This document shows, piece after piece, positions 9,388 to 17,116 of a stretch of DNA of 64,000 bases. Every line of letters begins with the position of its first letter. The stretch's first letter is position 1. Under the pieces are notes generated by a model that was not told the origin of the DNA, searched no databases, and saw nothing but the letters and a program-made list of their open reading frames with translations. Origin of the DNA: Comamonas testosteroni (GTDB lineage Bacteria; Pseudomonadota; Gammaproteobacteria; Burkholderiales; Burkholderiaceae_C); the NCBI RefSeq assembly GCF_030505195.1, contig NZ_CP129672.1, forward strand, positions 5,738,501-5,802,500, in the 5' to 3' direction. The position numbers and the translations under genes were made by a program.

Positions 9388-9630
9388 TCACAAAATTATT
9401 GATCCGAGCACACCGACCACTAATAGAACGGTGATGGCAATTCCAATACATGCACGCATGGCTTCCGGTGCATTCAGCTCTCCGTCTCCATAAGCCTTCA
9501 ATACCAGCGTGCCGAGCCATGCGCCAATAGAAAAAACCATCGCAAAAACCACGACAAAAAGCAGGTACTTCAAGCTTTGAGGATTGAAGCCGGCCCCTTG
9601 CATAAATGCCGTCGCCATTTCTGATTGCAT
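9388..9630 (-). CDS. Small ICE membrane protein, PFL_4701 family (DUF3262)
   Basis: 80 residues with two membrane helices (about 21-45 and 57-79) joined by a loop containing GDGELNAPEAMRACIG. Size, topology and the N-terminal MATAFMQGAGF match the TIGR03758/DUF3262 family, always next to the pilin-like gene in ICEclc-type operons. The exact role in the inner membrane is unknown. Confidence 0.82.
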   Translation of the reverse strand: MQSEMATAFMQGAGFNPQSLKYLLFVVVFAMVFSIGAWLGTLVLKAYGDGELNAPEAMRACIGIAITVLLVVGVLGSIIL

Positions 9631-9648
9631 GGTTTGTTTTTCTTTTGG

Positions 9649-9963
9649 TTATTGCCGATAGTCCCCACGCAATGGCGCGACTGGGCGAGGTTGGCGAGGT
9701 GCATCCACATGGTTCGTTACGCCGAGGCGCAGCAGCTCCAGGTCGCGCTGCAGCCAGTCGTATCGGAACTTCACGCGCTGGCCGGTCGGCGCGGCTTTTT
9801 CCGCGTCAGCAACCATCAGCAGCACCTGCTCGATCTCGCCAGCGATGCGCGCCAGGCGCTCGCGCTCCAGCTCGTCGTCGGCAACATCTGCCCAGGCCAT
9901 CGCAGTGGTGGAGAGCACTCCAATCACCAAGAGGGCAAAGAACGAATGTCGTGAGCGTTTCAT
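9649..9963 (-). CDS. RAQPRD family ICE protein
   Basis: 104 residues from the ATG at 9961-9963, preceded by AAGGAGAT at good distance. The same frame stays open to 10320, but that extension overlaps the PFL_4697 gene and is not used. The signal peptide ends around AMA-WAD (residue 24). The mature helix contains ELERERLARIAGEIEQVLLM, then RVKFRYDWLQRDLELLRLGV, the arrangement that defines the TIGR01690 RAQPRD family. Probably periplasmic; function within the apparatus unknown. Confidence 0.85.
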   Translation of the reverse strand: MKRSRHSFFALLVIGVLSTTAMAWADVADDELERERLARIAGEIEQVLLMVADAEKAAPTGQRVKFRYDWLQRDLELLRLGVTNHVDAPRQPRPVAPLRGDYRQ

Positions 9964-9986
9964 CAATATCTCCTTCAAAATCAATG

Positions 9987-10763
9987 TCATGCGTATTTCT
10001 TGAACGCGCCTACCGTTGTCGATAGGGTGAATGCCACAAGCACGGTGAATACCAGAACCATGTAGGCCGGGTTGAAGCCGCCGAATGGCCAGGACAGGTA
10101 CAAGCCAAAGCCACCTGTAAGCGCCCAGCCCACATAGCGCTTGGCGTGGTGGTAGACGAACGAGGATTCGCGGCCGCCTTGCCAACGGCGCCGATCCCTG
10201 CGCACCAGGCCGTCGATCACTCCCATCAGGCAGGCGAGCGCAAATGCGGGGAGCGCGAAAACAGCAGTGCAGAGGCGCAGCAGCACGTCCTGCAGGACAA
10301 ACATGCTGATGACCACCCATTCGCTGAGCATGTGGATGAACGACGCACCAGCCATGGCCAACCCTTTGAGTTGAGGCTGCACGCTCTGACCCAAAAAGCT
10401 AGGCAGTGCCACGTCTGTGCCAGCCTGCTGGGCGGCCAAGTTGCGCTGATACCAGCGCAGCGCGCCAAGACGCTCGTACGGCATACGTACCCACTTCACG
10501 ATGCGCAGCGAAAAGTCCACGGTGTCTGGCACTAGCAGACTGCGTGGAGCGGCTGCGATATAGCGCAGATCCTGCTGCACCATCTCCTGGGCATGGCGGA
10601 TGCCCTGGCCACGCCAGAAGAAATAGCCACCGCCGATTTCAATCACCAGACCGATGAGCCACGAGGACACTGTCACGCTGAATAGCCCAAAGCCAACCAA
10701 CACGGCCACACCCACAGGGCCGTGTGTACTTGGCTTTTTGGGGGGCGAGTTCGGAGCCGTCAT
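9987..10763 (-). CDS. ICE inner-membrane protein, PFL_4697 family
   Basis: 258 residues with membrane helices near 16-45, 125-165 and 210-245. A basic loop (LVRRDRRRWQGGRESSFVYH) precedes a signature HHAKRYVG. This matches TIGR03747, encoded directly after TraD in this ICE family and thought to partner it. Start and TraD stop overlap by four bases (10760-10763). Confidence 0.83.
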   Translation of the reverse strand: MTAPNSPPKKPSTHGPVGVAVLVGFGLFSVTVSSWLIGLVIEIGGGYFFWRGQGIRHAQEMVQQDLRYIAAAPRSLLVPDTVDFSLRIVKWVRMPYERLGALRWYQRNLAAQQAGTDVALPSFLGQSVQPQLKGLAMAGASFIHMLSEWVVISMFVLQDVLLRLCTAVFALPAFALACLMGVIDGLVRRDRRRWQGGRESSFVYHHAKRYVGWALTGGFGLYLSWPFGGFNPAYMVLVFTVLVAFTLSTTVGAFKKYA

Positions 10764-13006
10764 GAGTGTGGCCCCATCACGTTGCCGACCACCGCCGACG
10801 AAGTGGCACCTGCCATGGCGTAGCCAGGCATATCGTCATCAAAGGCAGAGGCGAGATCCGTGTCGATCAACCCGCCTGCACCAGCGCCCAAAGGCTGGGT
10901 ACTGAGCCAGTCGGTTTCTGCGGCCCATGTCTCACTCGTGCGATAGCGGCGCTTCATGTCCTCAGCAACCGCCTTGAGCGAAGCAGGGATGAACGGGTCG
11001 TCCTGGGTATCAGCCAGAGGAATACGAATCTTGTGGCAGCGGTTGCCTTCTAGCAGCGCAAACGCTTGACCCTGTGGCAATGAGAGAACGTCAGAAGGCT
11101 CGATAAGCGGCGCCTTCGACTTGTTCGCTATGTCATTGTTCTGGCTGGTGAAATCGACGCCATTGCCCTGGGCAGCCGTATCCGACACGCCCGATACTGG
11201 CGTGAGCACCGTCACATTGACCTGTGGCACCTGGTCCGTCAGCAGGCTCGCCGTGGCCTTGCTGCGCACCCGCAGCATGCAAAGGTGGTTGAAGTTGTCG
11301 AGGATCTGGCCAGCCTTGGCCTTGTCACCGACCTTCGCCTCGATGTCGAACATCGACTGGGTGTACGCAGTGATGCGAAAGCCCGATCCGCCAAGCTTGT
11401 TGACCATCGGAACGAACTCGGGGCCTGCAATCTCGTTGACCTCATCGAAATGGCAACACACAGTCGGCAGCTGCAGCTTCCCGTCGCCGTGTGGGTCGAG
11501 GCCTGTCTTGTAGAGCTTGCCGCCGGTCGAAACGAGATCGGACAGCATGGAATTACCCACGGCAGACGAAACCACGGAGTCAGACAAGGCATCCAGGCCG
11601 GCATACACGATGCCGCCCTGGCGGAACACCGTCATCCAGTCGAAGATCGGCCGCTTGTCGTTCGGGTCAAAGTAGTCAGGGCTGATGAGCTTGCCCACCG
11701 CGCCGGAGGTGAGCTTTTCGAGGAATGGCCCCAGGCTGGCAATGATCTTTTCGTAGAACGAACGCTCGTAGCTGAATGCGGCCGCCAGGCCGACCAGTAC
11801 CTTGTCGTCCAGTCGTGCTTCCTTGATGAGCAGATACATCGCCACCTGATCGGGCGAACGATCCTGCAGGCTTCTTGGAACCGGAGCCTTCTTTGCCACG
11901 ATAGCGCGCTCCAGCTCCACCAGGCGGTCCTGATAGCTGCCGAAGCGCTGGGGATGGTCAATCGCGAGCTTGCGAAACGTCATGCCCGCGTAGTCCATGA
12001 ACAGCGGGTCAATGCCAGTCACGTCCTTGAGCAGCGTCTCGTAGGTCGGAATGCGACCGAGTGCCACCTGGGCCTGAGCCACGATGTTGGTGAACCGCCA
12101 GCTGAACTCCTTGAAGGCAGCCGAGTTGCCCGAGGAGGGCAGGGCATTCGTGGCACGGCCAGCGACTTCGGTGATACGCGCGAAATTGCCAATGCCGTTG
12201 TAGCGTGCAGAAATCTCCGGGTAGCCCAGATGGAACATATAGAACTGATCGAGGCGACCAGCGCGTCGTGCCTCAGCATGCATGCGAAGCATCAGCTCCG
12301 CGTCGCCCTTGGGGTCGATGACGATCACCACATGACCGGCATGAATGTCCTGAGAGCACAGAAGCTCCAAGAGGCGCGTCTTGCCCACGCGAGTCGTGCC
12401 CATCACCAGCAAGTGGCCAGAGCGCGAGCCTTGGCGCAACACCACCGGCTTTTCGTTCTGCACTCCCACGCCATGAAGCACAGGGTTGCCGCCCAGGTCC
12501 ACGCCCGTGGCGAAGGGGTTCGCGGTACCACCGACATCAAGCGCACGCTCCAGTACCCTGGCCAGCAGGCTGTCGGTCTTGGCCTGCGCCCACTTGCGCA
12601 TCTTTTCGCCGGTCGCTGCGAGCTTGAGCTCGGTGGGCGACGCCTTCACGAAGCGCTGAACATCTGTCTCACGCGCGTCCAGCAAGCGCTGGGTGTGCAA
12701 CTGCGTCCACTCAAAGCCTTCGCCCAGGTAGAGATGCTCCTTGAGATTGACAGGAAGCTTGTGAGGGGCCAAGCGCGTCATCTTGGTGAACTTCAGCCCG
12801 CGTTGATAGCTATAGACCTGGAAGGCCTGGCGCGCACGCACGCAACCGAAGCCGGCAGCGATTGCGCCCGAGACTGCGCCCAGCGAGTGGGGCATCATCA
12901 GCGCCCATGGCGCGGCTGCAGCTACGCCAGCAATCCCAAAAGCTGTGGCTGCGCTCAATACTTCGACTGGCGGTCTCAGCACGCCTTCCATGGTCCCGTC
13001 ACTCAC
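10760..13006 (-). CDS. traD: TraD conjugative coupling factor (SXT/TOL subfamily)
   Basis: 748 residues from a GTG at 13004-13006, which overlaps the stop of the small upstream ORF (GTGA). Two N-terminal membrane helices lie at about 14-34 and 38-56. Walker A GTTRVGKT is at residues 203-210, VIVIDPKGD shortly after, and HFDEVNEIAG-type Walker B further on. These are features of VirD4/TraD hexameric ATPases that deliver the relaxase-DNA complex to the secretion channel. Length and motifs fit TIGR03743. Confidence 0.92.
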   Translation of the reverse strand: MSDGTMEGVLRPPVEVLSAATAFGIAGVAAAAPWALMMPHSLGAVSGAIAAGFGCVRARQAFQVYSYQRGLKFTKMTRLAPHKLPVNLKEHLYLGEGFEWTQLHTQRLLDARETDVQRFVKASPTELKLAATGEKMRKWAQAKTDSLLARVLERALDVGGTANPFATGVDLGGNPVLHGVGVQNEKPVVLRQGSRSGHLLVMGTTRVGKTRLLELLCSQDIHAGHVVIVIDPKGDAELMLRMHAEARRAGRLDQFYMFHLGYPEISARYNGIGNFARITEVAGRATNALPSSGNSAAFKEFSWRFTNIVAQAQVALGRIPTYETLLKDVTGIDPLFMDYAGMTFRKLAIDHPQRFGSYQDRLVELERAIVAKKAPVPRSLQDRSPDQVAMYLLIKEARLDDKVLVGLAAAFSYERSFYEKIIASLGPFLEKLTSGAVGKLISPDYFDPNDKRPIFDWMTVFRQGGIVYAGLDALSDSVVSSAVGNSMLSDLVSTGGKLYKTGLDPHGDGKLQLPTVCCHFDEVNEIAGPEFVPMVNKLGGSGFRITAYTQSMFDIEAKVGDKAKAGQILDNFNHLCMLRVRSKATASLLTDQVPQVNVTVLTPVSGVSDTAAQGNGVDFTSQNNDIANKSKAPLIEPSDVLSLPQGQAFALLEGNRCHKIRIPLADTQDDPFIPASLKAVAEDMKRRYRTSETWAAETDWLSTQPLGAGAGGLIDTDLASAFDDDMPGYAMAGATSSAVVGNVMGPHS

Positions 13007-13173
13007 TGCATGCCCTCCAGCTGGAACATGCCGTGATGGCTTGGAACATTTTGGGACTGTTCAGGCCCAAAAGCCGTTCCAAACTGACTCAGCACAGCAC
13101 GCAACAGTCGAGCATTGGCGCATGCTTTCACAGCGCCTTCCAATCCGATATGCACCAGGCCGAGTTCGCTCAT
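13003..13173 (-). CDS. Conserved-position small ORF (56 aa) between PFL_4695 and TraD
   Basis: A 56-residue reading frame running from ATG 13171-13173 to TGA 13003-13005. Its start overlaps the PFL_4695 stop by four bases (ATGA) and its stop overlaps TraD's GTG start (GTGA), so both ends are fused into the translational chain of the operon. The predicted protein has a helical N-terminal half (LVHIGLEGAVKACANARLLR) and a Gln/His-rich tail; no signal peptide or membrane helix. I do not recognise a family. The double overlap is the main argument that it is translated, either as a protein or as a coupling leader for TraD. Confidence 0.65.
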   Translation of the reverse strand: MSELGLVHIGLEGAVKACANARLLRAVLSQFGTAFGPEQSQNVPSHHGMFQLEGMQ

Positions 13174-13709
13174 GGAGCCACTCCAAACGTGCGCTGAGGC
13201 AGGATCTGGTAGGCACGGCCATTGCTGTGCACCAGCACGGGAAAAACTGGCGCACCCTTGGCGATCAATGTTTCTGCAAGGAATGCCCCTGTATCAGGAG
13301 CCAATTGCAAGGGGTTGGCCACTTGCTGCAGCAGCTTGAATGCGGCTGGCGTTGCTGCCTGCACCACAATGCCGACAGCATTGAGCTGTATTAGCTTCTT
13401 GTGATTGAAGGCTACCCAGCGCAAAGACGCGTCGTCCGCGCCGATCACGAACATGGGCTGAGTCAGCCATTGGCCATTGAAGACCTGCACGCCGTCTTGC
13501 TTGAGCACACCTCCGCGCAATTGGCTGCGAAATGGGAAACGCAGCCCGTCGAGCACATTCGCCTCATCTGTGCCGCCCACGATCTGGGCCACATAGGGCG
13601 CCAACGGCACCGACTTGCCGCTGTCGTGGATCATCTCCAGCTCCACGCCGGCCAGGGCCGGCGCGCTGCAAGCGAATCCAAGGGCGAGGATGGCGAACCT
13701 GCAGTGCAT
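13170..13709 (-). CDS. ICE periplasmic protein, PFL_4695 family
   Basis: 179 residues. A signal peptide (cleaved after ALA, residue 20) is followed by VELEMIHDSGKSVPLAPY and FNGQWLTQPMFVIGADDASLRW. The C-terminal region has QLAPDTGAFLAETLIAKGAPVFPVLV. This matches the TIGR03765 family, found immediately upstream of TraD in ICEclc/PFGI-1 elements. Role unknown; likely periplasmic part of the transfer complex. Starts one base after the PFL_4693 stop. Confidence 0.83.
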   Translation of the reverse strand: MHCRFAILALGFACSAPALAGVELEMIHDSGKSVPLAPYVAQIVGGTDEANVLDGLRFPFRSQLRGGVLKQDGVQVFNGQWLTQPMFVIGADDASLRWVAFNHKKLIQLNAVGIVVQAATPAAFKLLQQVANPLQLAPDTGAFLAETLIAKGAPVFPVLVHSNGRAYQILPQRTFGVAP

Positions 13710-13710
13710 A

Positions 13711-14241
13711 TCAGCGTTTTCCGCGGTTGGCAGGAGCTGGCGATGCGCGCTCGATGATCTGCGTGCGCGGCACGTTCAGCATGTCGGCTGCACCTACAGA
13801 CGACTGCACGCGCGGCAGGCCGTCATAGTTCACCATCGGCTCATTGGGATACAGGCGGGCCATGGCCGCCTGCATTTCACGGTCCCACAAGATGCTTCGC
13901 TCCACATCCTGGTGGAAGATCCGCGCCATGCGCTCGGCATACTGGCGGCGCTCTGCATCGTTGCGAGCATGAATGCCCAGCACCTCAAGGGGCGAGAGCT
14001 CCTTGACTGAGAAATTGGCACGAGGTCCCAGTGACAGCACCTTGGCGCGCTGCATCTCATCGGCAGTCAGACCCCACATCTGTTGCACAGCACGCGCTGT
14101 CTCGTCCAGTTGCGAGCGGCCCTGTTGAGTCGTGCTGGGCAACGAGCTCGCTTCTGCAGTGCGGCCAGTGCGCAGCTGCGCAAGGGCGCCCGTGCTCAGC
14201 TGCAATGCGACCACGGTGGCAATAACGGCAGTTTTTTTCAT
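13711..14241 (-). CDS. ICE protein, PFL_4693 family
   Basis: 176 residues with a signal peptide (residues 1-21). The core WGLTADEMQRAKVLSLGPR...LSPLEVLGIHARNDAERRQYAER is the signature of TIGR03759 proteins. The remainder is helical and charged, with a short basic C-terminus. Some relatives are followed by a lytic transglycosylase gene; none is present here, so this operon is more compact. Starts three bases after the upstream gene ends. Confidence 0.85.
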   Translation of the reverse strand: MKKTAVIATVVALQLSTGALAQLRTGRTAEASSLPSTTQQGRSQLDETARAVQQMWGLTADEMQRAKVLSLGPRANFSVKELSPLEVLGIHARNDAERRQYAERMARIFHQDVERSILWDREMQAAMARLYPNEPMVNYDGLPRVQSSVGAADMLNVPRTQIIERASPAPANRGKR

Positions 14242-14244
14242 GAA

Positions 14245-15615
14245 TCAGCCTCCATTGCTCACTGAAAGGGTCAGGCCTTGGCTGCCTGGAGCCACGAATG
14301 TGGCTGTGCGAGACACAGGATCTGCCGACTTGAGCGACAGACCATTGACCACATCACCTGGGCGCAAGACACGCACTCGGCGATCACCGGGCACGCCCGA
14401 CGCGACCACGACCGAAGGCTCGCCGTTCCACATATCGACGGACACAAGCTGGGCACCTGCAGGAGCTGCAACTGGCTTCGCTGCAACGACCTTTGCAGCC
14501 TGGCGTGGAGTCGCCGGCTTCGCCTTCACCATCACGCGCTTGGGTGCTGGGCGCGGCGACGGCTGCTCGACGGGGGCGGCCTGTGCGGCTGCCGGAGCCA
14601 CTGCAGGGGCTACCGCAGGAGCAGGAGCCGGTGCCGCAGAGGTCTTGCCAGCAAGCGCGTTGGCCTGCTGCATGGCGGCCAGTTGCTGGGACATCAGCAA
14701 CATCATGTCTTCCATGCGCTTCATGCGATCAAGCACCTGGGGGTCGACGCCGACTGGTGTTGCAGTCGCCACTGCCGTGGGGGCCACCGCCATAGTCGGC
14801 GCTGGTGCGGCAGTAATAGGTGCACTACCAGCCGGTGCTGCTGCAGCGGCCTCATTTCGCTGCAGGGCCAAGTTGGCCACGGCTTGCGGCAAAGCGCCCG
14901 CGTCCCCCAGGCTGGCAACGCCTGCATCAGCTGCAGACTGCCGCATAACCGCCTCTGGATCGAATTCTGGCTGCATGCCCACGGGGATTGGGTCCGCGTC
15001 GCCAGCTGGTGCTCCGCCGATAGGTGCCGCAGCCGCGTCAGCCAAGGGCGCAAGGGGCAGCGGGGAGGTGTCAGCCAGGCGCGGATCAAACTCGGAAGCA
15101 TCGAAAGCAGGCTGCGGCGTCACCAGGCCGGCCTCGGGAAGCGATGAGCCAAGCAGATCCAGTGCTGGTAGACGTTTCGGCCCGTACTGAAGGTACCCCA
15201 CTGCCAATAGTCCCACGACACCCGCAATGCCGATTGTGCGCAGCACCCATGGGTTCGTCGGCTTGCGTCGAGAGGGGATATCGCTGGACTCAACACTCAC
15301 AGGCACCTCGGCCTTGCGTGGTTTTGCTGCAGCCGGTGCGCGACCGAACGCGCGGGCGAGGAATCCTGGCCGTTCTTCAGCCTCTACAGGCGCAGCAGTT
15401 GCCGCCGCAGTTGCAGTGGCAGCACTGAGAGGAGCGGCAGTCTCAAGCTCGCTCAACCAAGAATGGTCGACGGCTGAATCGTCGACACCAGTGACCTCGG
15501 GGGCCACAGAAACCGCAGGCCGCAAATCTGCCACATCGGGAGGCGGCGGCGGTGGCACGCTTGGCTCAGTCACTTGTACGTCCGCATCGACAGTGCTTTG
15601 TACCGACATGCTCAC
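14245..15615 (-). CDS. Pro/Ala-rich membrane-anchored conjugation protein (PilP/TonB-like architecture)
   Basis: 456 residues: an acidic, Pro-rich cytoplasmic N-terminus (residues 1-120, with a run of six prolines), one membrane helix at 122-144, and a long Ala/Pro-rich periplasmic region. That region includes a Met-rich coiled coil (about 292-320) and a small beta-rich C-terminal domain (388-456) with VVVASGVPGDRRVRVLRPGD. The C-terminal domain resembles PilP-like modules. I recognise no named family. Its place between PilL and PFL_4693 suggests an inner-membrane alignment protein. The start overlaps the PilL stop by four bases. Confidence 0.7.
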   Translation of the reverse strand: MSMSVQSTVDADVQVTEPSVPPPPPPDVADLRPAVSVAPEVTGVDDSAVDHSWLSELETAAPLSAATATAAATAAPVEAEERPGFLARAFGRAPAAAKPRKAEVPVSVESSDIPSRRKPTNPWVLRTIGIAGVVGLLAVGYLQYGPKRLPALDLLGSSLPEAGLVTPQPAFDASEFDPRLADTSPLPLAPLADAAAAPIGGAPAGDADPIPVGMQPEFDPEAVMRQSAADAGVASLGDAGALPQAVANLALQRNEAAAAAPAGSAPITAAPAPTMAVAPTAVATATPVGVDPQVLDRMKRMEDMMLLMSQQLAAMQQANALAGKTSAAPAPAPAVAPAVAPAAAQAAPVEQPSPRPAPKRVMVKAKPATPRQAAKVVAAKPVAAPAGAQLVSVDMWNGEPSVVVASGVPGDRRVRVLRPGDVVNGLSLKSADPVSRTATFVAPGSQGLTLSVSNGG

Positions 15616-16115
15616 TCCTTGGCGGACGCCTTCGGCTGAGGCGAAGTGCTAGGGCTGACGATGGGCTCAAGGCGCCGAGGCTTGGCTGCGTTGGCCAGGG
15701 TGAACCAAACGCGGCGAGTGATGTGGTCGGTGTGCCAGCGCCATGCTGTGCCCACCAGCACATTCAGAACGTCTTGAACAGAAAACGGGCCCAGCGTGCG
15801 CTGAGCCTCGGGCAGCGGCAGACCGAGAAAGCGCCGCGCATCGGAAGTCAGTGATTGGGAATCCACCAGGGCATAGCCCGTACGAAGCAGCGTGTACTCG
15901 ATGGCTTCGCCAACGGTGGTCACCTGTTCGCGCGGGAATGTGAGCTGGGCCACCAGGGCCAGCGGCTCATTCAGATGCGGCTGCGGCAGGGCTTCGGCAG
16001 TGGTGTAGCGGCCCAACTGCAGGCGTTTGTTGCCATCAACAAGCTGAGGGGTGGCCTGGGCTGAGGCCATGGCCAGCAAAGCCATGCTGGCAAAGAATCT
16101 GGGCATGCGGGTCAT
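15612..16115 (-). CDS. PilL-like conjugative transfer protein (TIGR03748-like)
   Basis: 167 residues from ATG 16113-16115, which gives a signal peptide (MTRMPRFFASMALLAMASAQA). An upstream in-frame start at 16157 is possible but would bury the signal sequence. The conserved part reads GRYTTAEALPQPHLNEPL, then IEYTLLRTGYALVD, LPLPEAQRTLGPFSVQDVL and a terminal RRVWFTLA. This is the PilL_N/TcpQ-like domain of ICE transfer operons, probably an outer-membrane or periplasmic secretin-associated protein. It is the first gene of the minus-strand operon, so its promoter must lie between about 16,116 and 16,480. Confidence 0.8.
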   Translation of the reverse strand: MTRMPRFFASMALLAMASAQATPQLVDGNKRLQLGRYTTAEALPQPHLNEPLALVAQLTFPREQVTTVGEAIEYTLLRTGYALVDSQSLTSDARRFLGLPLPEAQRTLGPFSVQDVLNVLVGTAWRWHTDHITRRVWFTLANAAKPRRLEPIVSPSTSPQPKASAKE

Positions 16116-16405
16116 GGACCGTAGGAACTCCGTAAAAAGAACCCGGACCACAACCAAGAGGAGGTGTGCGAAGAAGATCAGTGGCCCGGGGGTGTCGACG
16201 CAATGCGTCAGTCGCCGAGCCGAATGTTCTTAGAGCTGCCGCTTTGTCGCCAGCGGAAACCGTGCGTTACATACCTAACGGTTAACGCTTGACACGAAAG
16301 AAAATAAATGGTAGGTAATTAAATGGTGTAAAGGATGGCGAGCGTCAGGGGCCGCTCGCATACGGGACAAACGGTTTTACTGGGTACAGGGCCTATCCAA
16401 AGGGC

Positions 16406-16437
16406 GCGCATGCTCCTAAAAATTTAGGAGCATGCGC
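16406..16437. repeat. Perfect 32-bp palindrome (15-bp arms, 2-bp centre)
   Basis: Bases 16406-16420 are the exact reverse complement of 16423-16437, separated only by AA. There is no T-tract on either side, so it is not a standard intrinsic terminator. It may be an operator for the transfer operon or part of an origin-of-transfer-like region; either is inference. Confidence 0.85.
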
Positions 16438-16482
16438 AAAGGATTCACTGGTACAGGGAAAGGGCATATACGGGCAACAGGC

Positions 16483-16517
16483 AAAAGCCCCTGGCCTCGG
16501 GGAGGCCAGGGGCTTTT
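16483..16517 (-). terminator. Strong intrinsic terminator hairpin, probably bidirectional
   Basis: Perfect 16-bp arms (16483-16498 and 16502-16517) with a GGG loop, GC-rich stem, A-run on the left and T-run on the right. It stands directly downstream of the 16572-17069 minus-strand gene and would stop its transcription before the conjugation operon. Confidence 0.9.
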
Positions 16518-16571
16518 GAAAGGGAAGCCCTTCGCGATCTCAGAATAGGAGAATCTGCGCGCGGCTAATGA

Positions 16572-17069
16572 TTAATGTTTCTTATAAAACCCGTTTGGAT
16601 TCATTCTGTTGTAATACCATTCTTCCATCTTTTGCGAACTTGTCTTTCCATCTAGTGGCCGCGCTACACCTGCTCCTCCGAAAAACCAAATTAATCCACC
16701 AATAAACAATATCGGAGCAACAATGAGGGAAATCATCAATAACACCGGGACCTGAATTAATGAACAGATGAGTCCAAATCCAATTGTGGTGGCAACACAA
16801 TTGACAAATAGAAGCCAAATCATGATGGATATACTTGCGAGAATTAATGCAGCTGCAATCGCAAGATCAAAGCTGATTTGACTTCTATTTTTTGGAGTCA
16901 AGTAAAGTCCAATCAATAGCAAAGAAGAAGAGACCAAAGATATATAAAATATCTGCTTGGAAAAAAATGAGTAATCAAATTTCTTCAAGCTGTACCAGTT
17001 TAAGGCCAGTGAGATAGATGCTAGAGTAATTGTGCCTCCAGCAATCATATGCACCATCTGAATTTTCAT
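16572..17069 (-). CDS. Hypothetical four-helix membrane protein
   Basis: 165 residues, low-GC codons, four predicted membrane helices (about 8-25, 39-58, 69-92 and 99-132) and a C-terminal soluble tail with GGAGVARPLDGKTSSQKMEEWYYNRMNP. I do not recognise a family. It follows the 347-residue gene by 47 bases on the same strand, and a terminator comes right after it, so the two likely form a transcription unit inserted between the secretion operon and the relaxase operon. Base composition differs sharply from both flanks, which suggests transferred cargo. Confidence 0.7.
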   Translation of the reverse strand: MKIQMVHMIAGGTITLASISLALNWYSLKKFDYSFFSKQIFYISLVSSSLLLIGLYLTPKNRSQISFDLAIAAALILASISIMIWLLFVNCVATTIGFGLICSLIQVPVLLMISLIVAPILFIGGLIWFFGGAGVARPLDGKTSSQKMEEWYYNRMNPNGFYKKH

Positions 17070-17116
17070 AGGTTAGTCTTCATTATTATCTGTAATTAAA
17101 CTAGCCATAAATGAAG

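Larger units (their letters stand above)
16116..16571. other. Intergenic region upstream of the conjugation operon
   Basis: No convincing gene. It contains a TTGACA-like hexamer near 16288-16293 on the plus strand, a 9-base palindrome TAACGGTTA around 16278, the perfect palindrome at 16406-16437 and the terminator hairpin at 16483-16517 (listed separately). A promoter for the PilL-to-PFL_4711 operon should be here, but I cannot point to a clear minus-strand -35/-10 pair. Confidence 0.6.

Noticed and set aside
16288-16318. TTGACA-N17-TAGGTA promoter on the plus strand
   Set aside because: No plus-strand gene follows before the terminator; the -10 match is poor.
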